A stretch of 34,475 nucleotides of DNA, taken from NCBI GenBank assembly GCA_034096865.1, contig JAWQFJ010000516.1, positions 35,001 to 69,475 on the forward strand, read 5' to 3'. This DNA comes from Theodoxus fluviatilis (taxonomy: Eukaryota; Mollusca; Gastropoda; Cycloneritida; Neritidae). A model generated the notes under the pieces. That model did no database searches. It was not told where the DNA came from and worked only from the letters and a program-made list of their open reading frames with translations. The position numbers and the translations under genes were made by a program. This document shows positions 10,574 through 19,400 of this stretch, one piece after another; position 1 is the stretch's first letter, and every line of letters begins with the position of its first letter.

Positions 10574-11953
10574 ACTATACAGCAAAAATGAAACATATTC
10601 AATTTAAATATGGGGAACACGACAGCTATTCGTGGAGGCAGCATTCAGTTTCGAGTAAAACACGCAGCACAGTCGCACAAAACAGAAAAGGTTCTTCCCA
10701 CTTTGATATTCAGCTCACTTTACCTTTATCACAATTAACCAATACAGGTCAACAGACGGCGGGAGCGCGGTATAATTGCAACAAGCCTGCCCGGCATTTA
10801 CCGAGCTAATGTGTCCAGCGCCACTTCAAAGGCAGGAATGCCGACCGAGTCAACACGATGAGTTCCACTGCAGTGTTTGCTGAGTCAACAGCCCCTCTCC
10901 CACTCTCGCCCCATCCCCTCCTCTGTCCTCGCCCCTTCTCTCACAGGGGCTGTCTTAAAGCCTGCCTGATTCGCAGTCTACCAGGCCTAATTACCTGCCG
11001 CCAGGGAACGTAGTGGCCCTCAAGAGTACTGACTTTGTGAGGAAAAGACAACTTTGGCTGGGAGAGGCCTGAGGTCGAGTCCGTTCGTACCTGTCTTCTT
11101 GCCTTGTGCACGAGCGGATTTCAGTGAAACTGGAGTTTTAGGTACTGGAAGTTGTACACCTAGGTGGGTGTCTATCAACGCGCGCTCAACACTTACTTGT
11201 GTGTGCTTGTGAAACCTTACAGAACTTCGCTAAAGCAACGTGTGCTGCCATGGTGTTGTATGAGAAAGAGGGGGTAAAATATGGTGTATTTCAGTAATGA
11301 AATGGTCTTTTCAGAATTTGTCTGAAGGTTTTAAAATGTTCCTCCAGGAAAATGTGATATCTTATTTCATGTGTATTGCAATTTCAAACTCGGTTCAGAT
11401 ACTTCAGAAGACACTACGTAAATAAACAAAACTGCATAGTTTGAAATTTGTCTCTCCTGATCTTAGACCCTACAGTCTTTTGCTCCATGTCAGCTTACAT
11501 ACCAAGAGGCCCATCCCGACAATTCTACTTATAATCTCATCCGCATTTTCGCTGGAAATACTATTAATAGTGGAGACCTTTTTAAAAATGTATAATCTAT
11601 GGATAATTCGGCTAGTGGGTTTCATTTTTTTCCCCCTACAGACACGTTTTCCTTGTCTGAGACATTCCTGCGTACATGACCCACTCAACTTCTCACTTCT
11701 TCCTCCCTCGTTTTTATTTCTAAACATGCTTCCGTGGTAAAATATCTACACATGCACGGCCGCATGAGTTCTCTGCCTCTACTTATACTTTTCCCTGGAT
11801 TTCAGTCATGGAAGGACTAAATCAAATAATGACTGACAGCAACTCAACAGCTTCGACTGAACATTTTCTCACGTGGGGGTCAGAACTGCTGTGAAGGGAC
11901 AGTGTGGAAGATATAGTCCAGTAGTCAGGTCCATGAGAAAACGTGAGCCTGCA
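10571..11953. other. Intronic sequence; possible conserved block at 10840-11060
   Basis: Mostly unique. The block at 10840-11060 is GC-balanced and includes cctaattacctgccgcc (homeodomain-core TAATTA). The plus-strand 99-codon frame at 11441-11740 has no recognisable domain. Confidence 0.4.
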
Positions 11954-11975
11954 NNNNNNNNNNNNNNNNNNNNNN
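11954..11975. other. Assembly gap (22 N)
   Basis: Run of 22 N directly adjacent to a (GA)n tract; the gap length is likely nominal. Confidence 0.99.
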
Positions 11976-12083
<108 letters not shown>

Positions 12084-12094
12084 GTAGCCATAAG

Positions 12095-12500
12095 TACTGA
12101 TCAAAAGATCAGATAAAGGCCTTGCGGCCTAAGACATCTGAGGACATATCTATCTAAATCATTCTCTGTCCTCGCAAATGACGTCACGAATTCTATTCTA
12201 TTCTATTCTATTCACCCTGCTTCAAAAATCTCCTTGCAAATGACGTCACGTTTATTCAACGTCAAATGATGACGTCACAGATTTTGCAAAATGGAGTCTG
12301 TTGAATTGTTTTCATTGAAACACCAAAATGTAAAAAAGTCACTTTCTTTTAAAACCTCGATTCTGAAAATTTGATAATATTGAATCGGACCTAACTTCCA
12401 GTCAGTGTGCAAAATCTCAAGGAAATCCGTCCAGTAGTTTTTGAGATATAAGCCGTGGAGACGGGACAGACACACACACACACACACACACAGACACAGA
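12095..12500. mobile_element. Dispersed-repeat-like segment with three CRE palindromes and (CA)n tail
   Basis: Contains ctcgcaaatgacgtcacg at 12171 and cttgcaaatgacgtcacg at 12233 (near-identical 18-mers), a third TGACGTCA at 12270, a (TTCTA)n run at 12191-12213, the phrase tccgtccagtagtttttgag, and a terminal (CA)n at 12470-12492. The last phrase with a CA tail resembles the 3' ends of invertebrate non-LTR-type repeats; class assignment is tentative. Confidence 0.45.
12179..12277. promoter_or_regulatory. Cluster of three perfect CRE (TGACGTCA) sites
   Basis: TGACGTCA at 12179-12186, 12241-12248 and 12270-12277. In animals this palindrome is bound by CREB/ATF bZIP dimers. Spacings are 62 and 29 bp. 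Whether it is active is unknown; it may be inherited from the host repeat. Confidence 0.4.
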
Positions 12501-12502
12501 CA

Positions 12503-12572
12503 GATAAAGTCTGTAGGACCTCCAGTAAACCTGGAGGGATAAAGTCTGTAGGACCTCCAGTAAACCTGGAGG
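12503..12572 (+). repeat. Two perfect 35-bp direct repeats, each with an internal hairpin
   Basis: Unit gataaagtctgtaggacc through ctggagg, twice without mismatch. Each includes CCTCCAG, TAAAC, CTGGAGG, a 7-bp stem with a 5-nt loop. Confidence 0.9.
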
Positions 12573-12586
12573 GATAATGTCCGCCT

Positions 12587-12668
12587 AGATGGTCAACGTC
12601 AAACAATGGGCCGACATGGACGTCCCCGCCCTTCTCCATGCAACCCAAGACTAAATAGTTGACCATCT
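12587..12668. mobile_element. Stem-loop / MITE-like inverted repeat
   Basis: Perfect 11-bp inverted repeat: AGATGGTCAAC at 12587-12597 and GTTGACCATCT at 12658-12668, 60 bp apart, followed by gtcgagtgagtgagtga at 12711-12727. Likely part of the same composite repeat as the 35-bp duplicates to its left. Confidence 0.45.
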
Positions 12669-13079
12669 GCAGCATCCAGCCTGGCTCCCCAACAGTCGTT
12701 CCAACTATGGGTCGAGTGAGTGAGTGAAACAATCAGAGATAGAAAAATGTGTCTATATGGTGAAGGGAGAAATGACTATTTTGAATACTTTTTGCTGTTG
12801 TGATGATTGGTGACGGTGTGTCACAAAAGAGAGTAGAAATGTTGCTTCATGCACGTGAAAGCCACAGCAAAACTAGGAGCCATGTTAGATTGTAATTATG
12901 ACATCTGAAGTTGCATTTTCTCATCAGGCCGGAGGCCTAACAAAATATCGGTCCTCTGTGCGTTTCCTCTGTCTCTCATCCTTGTCCGAACATTCGCCCC
13001 CTTCTCAGATACCGGGCGTCTCACGAAGACTTTCCACGAGAGGAGGACCAACCGATGAGCAAGTACCTCCGACGTTAAT

Positions 13080-13570
13080 TCACCCTCAGTGCTGGCGACA
13101 ATAATGGTGCGCTCAAATTTGATTATGCGCCTAATTAGCAGCGTCTCGTGTGGCTCCATCCATCAGAGGCGCCGCTTGCAGCGCCAACGGCCAGTTCCGC
13201 CAGAGTTATGAATGTTTTCCTGATGGGGATTCTCGCGCGCGCTCCTGGAGCCGACGGCGGGCAAGAACTGCCTGGCTCTGTACACAGAGGAATTCCCTCG
13301 CACCCCTCCCCATGCAGCGCACGTCTCCACCTTGAGAGTTTATGAGTATAAATTTGTTTCTTCAACGATTCCTGAGCACTGTCGATAGCAAAAAGCCAAG
13401 GGGGCGCCCTAATGAGGTAGAACAAATTAATCCATTGAGATTTCGATCCCCCGACGCCCTGATGAGGCTTGATTCGGGGAGAGTGGACGAGTCCTGACTT
13501 CATTATTGCGGAATATTCATGCCCTGGCCCGTCCTCGCTGTCGCCAGTTCCCGCGCAAGCCCAGCACGCT
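13080..13570. promoter_or_regulatory. Candidate conserved non-coding element with homeodomain words
   Basis: Repeat-free block containing cctaattagcagc (13131), caaattaatccattgag (13422), aatattcatg and the pair gccctaatgaggt / gccctgatgaggc (13407, 13456). Such AT-cores in a GC-rich context are typical of developmental enhancers; assignment is inference. 12740-13079 shows nothing recognised. Confidence 0.3.
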
Positions 13571-13856
13571 GGAAGCAGTGTTAATCACCCAGGAATCTTG
13601 GAGGACTACACGAGGCAGGGGTGCCACTTCCCCTTTCCTCCATGTGCCGCTTGTGAAGGCCTCCACAAACGCAGTATGAAGAAAGAAGGAAAATTTGACT
13701 TAAGAGGAAAACAATATTGCGCACGAGATCATTGTCGCAAAAGCATATGAACATATCTGAAACTTGATGCAGAGCTGATATTGTAGTGAATCATTCAGGA
13801 GAAGAACAAAAAATTGCTTTGTGCAGTCAGCCAGCCAGCATGACACACTGACAGAT

Positions 13857-14150
13857 GGAGGGACAAGCAAACCACGACGAGAGAGCGGGGGAGGGGGTTG
13901 GGGAGAGAGGGAGAGGGAGGATTGGAGAGACGGAGGAAAGAGGAGATGGAGAAAAGAAGAGATGGAGAAAGGGGGAGATGGTGGAAGGGGGAGATGGTGG
14001 AAGGGGGAGATGGAGAAGGGAGAGATGGATAAGAAAGAGGAGGGGAGAGGAGGGGAAAGGAGTGCCGGGGGGGGGGGGGAGGGGAGGGGGGAGGGGGGGG
14101 GGGAGCGTTTTCAGAAACAGAGATGGAAAGTGGAGATAGAGGAGACAAAG
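13857..14150 (+). repeat. Polypurine tract with GGGGGAGATGG repeats and poly-G runs
   Basis: About 290 nt almost purely A/G on the plus strand, including repeated ggagatggtggaaggg / gagatggagaaagg units and G-runs at 14066-14103. All frames through it are low complexity. Confidence 0.9.
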
Positions 14151-14860
14151 ATTCGTGGTGAGAAATGTCTTCATATCAAATGCGTGGCTTAAGGATCCAT
14201 CATCAGATCCTGTCAGCGGCATCAAGATTTCTATTTCTTGCTCCCAGTCCTCACGCTTCAACGAGAAGGAAAGCCCAGAAAAATGGTCCAACCGAATATT
14301 TAGAGCAGCACAGAAGAAGAAGAAAAAAGACATCAAATCGATCTTCTTCCGAGAGCAAATCTATTCTAATGTGAGACGTGCACGGCCACCGATAACAGGA
14401 GCGTGTTCTGCATTCCATGAAACTGTCAAAGTGTGGGTACAAAAACACAGCGCGTGTCCTAACACTCCTCACATGAAGCCAATTGTTTTGTCTATAGTAT
14501 TATAAAGGAACCAACATCACCAGTTTTTAACGCAGACAGCAAAACCGGGTTCGCAAACATTTTTCGGGGTTCTGCGGAAAAAGATAGAACTTCTCGATAT
14601 AACAATTTAAAGAGGTGTCGCGGAAATCAATGCACTGACGATGAACACTTGATTTCCTCCTCAGCCGCAGGTAGATCACAGAGTATTGGCGATTTCATTT
14701 TTTAAACCGCGACAGCCATCCTTTGATGCCAGAATATCACAAGACTGAGCAACGTCAAGCATATCACCCTAAATTCAGGAAGCGGTGATGAGTTCAAGGA
14801 AAATAACCTACTTAGCGGCTTAAAACTTCCCGATGAGGGCATTCCTCATATTTAATCCTT
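14151..14860. other. Intronic sequence, nothing firm
   Basis: Unique sequence. ggttcgcaaacatttttcgg and gttctgcgg near 14549 have the feel of a dispersed-repeat fragment but no termini were found. The plus-strand 116-codon frame has no recognisable domain. Confidence 0.4.
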
Positions 14861-14869
14861 TATCAGAAG

Positions 14870-15340
14870 GTCTCCTTCATAAAGTGTACCGGGCCCCTTT
14901 CTTTGAAGTGTCAGGCGTAATGCAGGCGCCAGGCCTACGGCCTATCTTAAAGAGAGCGGCCAAGATAAATCTGGAATTGTGGACAGTCGCTCGCACGTCC
15001 CAGCGACGACAGCAGCCAAGTCGGGAGGGGCCCGTTTTCTATTACCCGGACTGGGGGAATGCAAAACAAATCCGGGGTTGAAATCAGCTAAAGATTCCCA
15101 AGCATCCAATTTAAGTCGACAAATCCACGCCATAAAGGGAAGGCTGATTAATACAGAGGCGGGCAGTTGCTGGCTGGGTTATTGCCCCTGGAGGCTTATT
15201 ACTCGTGCCTGCGCCCTCGCGCGCCTATGATGTAGAGTGACGTGGACTCTATCGGTCCCCGCCATAAAAACGCGCTGCCCCTACCTCTCCATTTGTATGC
15301 TAATGGAAATTCTATCGGTCTGGCCGGAAGAGGCGGAGTT
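14870..15340. promoter_or_regulatory. Candidate conserved non-coding element
   Basis: Repeat-poor, GC-balanced block with atcttaaag, aagataaatctgg, ggctgattaatacag and tgtatgctaatgg words and no plausible splice-bordered ORF. Assigned by composition and motif texture only. Confidence 0.28.
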
Positions 15341-15585
15341 TTTCCCCTTTGCCTCACAGATGCGGAGGTGGTGATAATAGTGGTGATGATGGTGTGGTGT
15401 CGGGGCTGGTGGTGGTGCCGGTAGTGGTGGGATGCGCTCGTGACAGCGGTTCTGCAACTGGAAGTTTTCCGTACCCGAGTCGATGCTGTTAGAGCCGGGC
15501 TTGCTCGATAGAATTCGATTTGTAACAAATAGAACGTCATTTCGGGTCGCAAGGAGAAAAACAGATATGCAAATTCATCGCTTTG

Positions 15586-15700
15586 GGGTGGGGGGGGGGG
15601 GGGGGGGACGGGAAGAGGGGGGAGGGGGAGGGGGGAGGAGGAGAGGGGGTAAACAAGGAAGAGCGAAGGGGACGGGGGAACGGGAATGGGGGGGGGGGGC
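15586..15700 (+). repeat. Poly-G / polypurine tract
   Basis: ggggtgggg followed by long G-runs and GGGGGA words; a second G-run at about 15688-15699. Confidence 0.9.
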
Positions 15701-16133
15701 GTGGACTATAGTTGTTGGGTGTCTTATGTACGCACTGTTGGATTGTCACATCAAAACAATGAAAAAGATTCATTATCATATCCAACATTTAGTGTGCTTC
15801 GAGAATTTTTGCTGTCAGAATGCATATTTTTTAATTCCACATTTACTGCGACTTGAAGCGACAGTAGTTCAATTTCCGTGAGTTTCGTGACTAATTACGA
15901 AAACCTCATGCATCATATCAAAGCCCATTTACGCTCCTTAAATTTTCTGTCTGGCACTTACGGCACACCATGGAGTACGGCTGTAACCACAAAGACGACA
16001 AAATGTGCAGGCGCTTTGGCCTTCAGTAAACTTCGAGCGAGTAGATACACGAGCCTTCAGGATGGTGCAAAATATAGCAAAGCACTCGCCACTTCTGTGT
16101 CAAAGCCTACTTACAAGTAGACAGCGCACGCGC
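15701..16133. other. Intronic sequence, nothing recognised
   Basis: Unique AT-rich sequence; no exon signature. Confidence 0.5.
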
Positions 16134-16149
16134 ATACACACACACACAC

Positions 16150-16188
<39 letters not shown>
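16134..16188 (+). repeat. (CA)n microsatellite
   Basis: CA dinucleotides with one phase slip (acaacac). Confidence 0.95.
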
Positions 16189-16190
<2 letters not shown>

Positions 16191-16838
16191 TCCCTTCCTT
16201 TTCAGCTACGCAAAATCCTCAAAGGAATCAACAAATGCTCCAAAACATTTGGAAGTTAAACTTGGACAACGCTCTAAGCCCTTATTTGATTACTTCGTAT
16301 TCGTTTCCTTTACCGATTTGAAAGCAGTTGCACCAGAACTTTTATTCTGTTTTTTTCTTCTTCTGTATTGTTTCCCCTCCAATTTATAGTAAATCAAATG
16401 AGACAAGATATGCAACGCAACGACCTGGGCATCATTTTTTGGCATCAACACCATGACCTTTTCCTTTGTTTTGTGCTTCCCAACACACCGTCTTCAAGAC
16501 GTAGTGAGAGAAAAATATCAGCGAACCGAATAATTATGTGCTTGCTCATTCCAAATGTTTCACTTCCTTTCGCCAGTTGGCTTTTTTCCCTTCTTGCTAA
16601 ATTTGCACCGTTTTCATCCATTTGTCTTGAGGCCTAAAGCGACGACTAATCGCACGTAAGCACACCTGCACAAGTTGTCTCTCGACAAGACAGACACATT
16701 TCAGACGCCACAAGTCTTCGGTGCACACTCATCGCTAAGATGTCACAAAGAAAAAAGGAAATGGGTGGGAAAGGGGAAGGAAACACGGAGAGGAAAAACC
16801 AAAGGCGCAGAGGGAGCAAGGGCAGCGTTGCTCGGGTC
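16189..16838. other. Intronic sequence between (CA)n and splice-site array
   Basis: Unique sequence, no exon recognised. The last 80 nt (16750-16830) become A/G-rich before the array starts. Confidence 0.5.
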
Positions 16839-18017
16839 TGGAGAAGCTAGGCAAGACCTACCTGCAGGATGTGCTGGAGAAGCGAGGCAAGACCTACCTG
16901 CAGGATGTGCTGGAGAAGCGAGGCAAGACCTACCTGCAGGATGTGCTGGAGAAGCTAGGCAAGACCTACCTGCAGGATGTGCTGGAGAAGCGAGGCAAGA
17001 CCTACCTGCAGGATGTGCTGGAGAAGCTAGGCAAGACCTACCTGCAGGATGTGCTGGAGAAGCTAGGCAAGACCTACCTGCAGGATGTGCTGGAGAAGCG
17101 AGGCAAGACCTACCTGCAGGATGTGCTGGAGAAGCTAGGCAAGACCTACCTGCAGGATGTGCTGGAGAAGCTATGCAGGCAAGACCTACCTGCAGGATGT
17201 GCTGGAGAAGCGAGGCAAGACCTACCTGCAGGATGTGCTGGAGAAGCTATAGAGGCAAGACCTACCTGCAGGATGTGCTGGAGAAGCGAGGCAAGACCTA
17301 CCTGCAGGATGTGCTGGAGAAGCTATAGAGGCAAGACCTACCTGCAGGATGTGCTGGAGAAGCGAGGCAAGACCTACCTGCAGGATGTGCTGGAGAAGCG
17401 AGGCAAGACCTACCTGCAGGATGTGCTGGAGAAGCTAGGCAAGACCTACCTGCAGGATGTGCTGGAGAAGCTAGGCAAGACCTACCTGCAGGATGTGCTG
17501 GAGAAGCGAGGCAAGACCTACCTGCAGGATGTGCTGGAGAAGCGAGGCAAGACCTACCTGCAGGATGTGCTGGAGAAGCTATAGAGGCAAGACCTACCTG
17601 CAGGATGTGCTGGAGAAGCTATAGAGGCAAGACCTACCTGCAGGATGTGCTGGAGAAGCTATAGAGGCAAGACCTACCTGCAGGATGTGCTGGAGAAGCT
17701 ATAGAGGCAAGACCTACCTGCAGGATGTGCTGGAGAAGCTAGGCAAGACCTACCTGCAGGATGTGCTGGAGGAGCGAGGCAAGACCTACCTGCAGGATGT
17801 GCTGGAGAAGCTATAGAGGCAAGACCTACCTGCAGGATGTGCTGGAGAAGCTAGGCAAGACCTACCTGCAGGATGTGCTGGAGGAGCGAGGCAAGACCTA
17901 CCTGCAGGATGTGCTGGAGAAGCTATAGAGGCAAGACCTACCTGCAGGATGTGCTGGAGAAGCTATAGAGGCAAGACCTACCTGCAGGATGTGCTGGAGA
18001 AGCTAGGCAAGACCTAC
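16839..18017 (-). repeat. 36/40-bp tandem array of the linker exon's own 5' splice site
   Basis: About 31 near-identical units follow the linker exon in its intron. Read on the minus strand, each unit is GCTTCTCCAG, CACATCCTGCAG, then GTAGGTCTTGCC plus a short variable joint (TAG, TCG or CTCTATAG type). The 12 nt CACATCCTGCAG are the last four codons of the exon, and GTAGGT is its donor, so the unit is 12 nt of exon plus 24 nt of intron. Units are 36 bp, or 40 bp where four extra bases are present (about ten units). Units differ almost only at the joint, so expansion or homogenisation is recent. The plus strand shows 217- and 237-residue open frames here (repeating KTYLQDVLEKRG), which follow from a 36-bp period and are not taken as genes. 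Confidence 0.95.
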
Positions 18018-18094
18018 CTGCAGGATGTGCATGCCCTGGTGCGTCTCGAAGGGGTCTCCCGCCAGGGGCGCCCCGCGCCTCCTGTGAGGGCCTC
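18018..18094 (-). CDS. trh: Linker / start of PAS-A exon of trachealess/NPAS3-like gene
   Basis: Exon of 77 nt between acceptor ctctgctctctgttccag and donor CTGCAG then gtaggt. It enters in phase 1, matching the bHLH exon's exit, and leaves in phase 0, matching the PAS-A exon. Reading: GPHRRRGAPLAGDP followed by FETHQGMHILQ. Vertebrate NPAS3 has an equivalent exon with RRRSPS and FEAHLGSHILQ, and fly Trh has FEQHQGTHILQ, so orthology is clear. The final 12 nt, CACATCCTGCAG (HILQ), together with its donor, are the seed of the tandem array that begins immediately 3' in the intron (16839-18017). Identity of the exon is certain; which donor is used in vivo is not. Confidence 0.92.
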
Positions 18095-18466
18095 CTGGAA
18101 CAGAGAGCAGAGGTCCACTCGTCCCTTGCACCCAGAGCTCGGCTTGGAGAGGTGCTCCGACACAAGTCACATGTACGTGCAAAGCGTTTACTTGTTGAAG
18201 TGGTCAAAAGAATGCAGGGTGTTTTTCGGTTTTTCAGCAGTCCGCACCCCCACCCCCACCCCCCACCCCCTTGAATTTTATACACAAATTTTTATAATCT
18301 TACAGAGTAATGTGTCTTCCGAGTTTCAAAATCGTGCTCGGTGTGTCAACAATTTTCGATTATTTAATTTACTACAGTTTATTGTGAAAATACTAAGCTG
18401 GCTATGTCTTTGTGCGTTTTCTCTTCCTACTTTTCCCTCTTACTTCTGCTCCGCCTTCTCCTTCTA
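18095..18466. other. Intron 5' of linker exon, including its acceptor
   Basis: Holds the pyrimidine-rich acceptor of the 77-nt exon (18097-18115) and a C/A-rich cccccacccccac run at 18245-18270. No other gene seen. Confidence 0.6.
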
Positions 18467-18530
18467 TCATCATCGTCGTCGTCTTCGTCGTCGTCGTCGT
18501 CGTCATCGTCGTCGTCACTATCATCAACAA
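18467..18530 (+). repeat. (TCG/TCA)n trinucleotide repeat
   Basis: tcgtcgtcg-type triplets with TCA and TTC interruptions, followed by an imperfect ACA/ACT triplet stretch to about 18590. Poly-Ser frames are artefacts. Confidence 0.95.
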
Positions 18531-18929
18531 TAACTAACACTACGACAACCACCATAACAACTACAACAGCAGCAACAGGACCAACGATGACGAAAAAAAA
18601 CCACACCCAGAAAGCCCAAACGTTTTTTTCTCCCTGCAGCGTGCCGTAGGCAAGCAGTTATGGAGAAATAACCTTCATAATCGCTGTCTGCTGAAACGGA
18701 AAACTGGGGGCCATCGCTGTACATCAACAGGCATGAAAGGGGGCGTGGACATAAACATGGAAGGCTGAAAGCTTGTGTGGTCCATTCCGTAATGGAAGGA
18801 TGCCCATCTTGTTTATCTCCTCTTCCACAGACACGACCAGTTAGCGGCCCCTATCGGATGCCCGCTGCCTGCATGGATGCGGCCACTGGAGCCTGCCGCA
18901 GGTTGCTGCTGCTGAAGCAGGATGCTGTG

Positions 18930-19400
18930 CCAGTCATGTGGAAAGCCACCAGGCCCTGGCAGGGGCGGCCGCGCGGTTTGGGGGGTTAGGGCCGCTGATG
19001 GGGGCTGGCTCAAGTGTTTTATTGGGCAACCCCGCCGCGCCGGCGCAACTAACAAAGTTATCAGGCGATACCAACACGCTGTTTATCAGCCTTAGCTGCC
19101 GGCCCTGGTGGCGCGAATTGCCTTATTAATTTAGAACAACTAGGCCTCAGCAGGCCCGGGCCTCCGGCTCCATTTTCCTTGATGTTTATAAGGGAGGAAT
19201 TTGAAAGAAACCGTAAGGAGATGATGGCCATAAAGGTCCGATAGGATTCACTAAATATCTGTTATCAGCGGCTCCTCTATCTGCCCTCCACAGCGACTTT
19301 CTCCTTGGAGGAGCTGTGGCCAGACGAAGCTGTCCCATCATCCAACTATCGGCCTCTGGATCAGACTTGGCCTCACACTTGCAAAGCCTTTAAAGTCTCA
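18930..19400. promoter_or_regulatory. Candidate conserved non-coding element with three GATA-type sites
   Basis: Repeat-free block in the intron between the mini-exon array and the linker exon. TTATCAG occurs at 19058-19064, 19083-19089 and 19262-19268 (reverse complement CTGATAA, GATA-factor core). It also has ccttattaatttag and gtttataaggg. Enhancer nature is inference. Confidence 0.33.

Noticed and set aside
13795..14336. Pro/Ser-rich minus-strand frames and Gly/Arg plus-strand frames
   Set aside because: Polypurine tract artefacts.
16675..17584. Two plus-strand frames of 217 and 237 codons with a 12-residue repeat
   Set aside because: They follow automatically from a 36-bp tandem unit that on the other strand is the splice donor region of the trh linker exon; the frames break wherever 40-bp units occur.
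16839..18017. CRISPR-like or repeat-protein locus
   Set aside because: No spacers; unit identity with the exon end and donor explains the structure.
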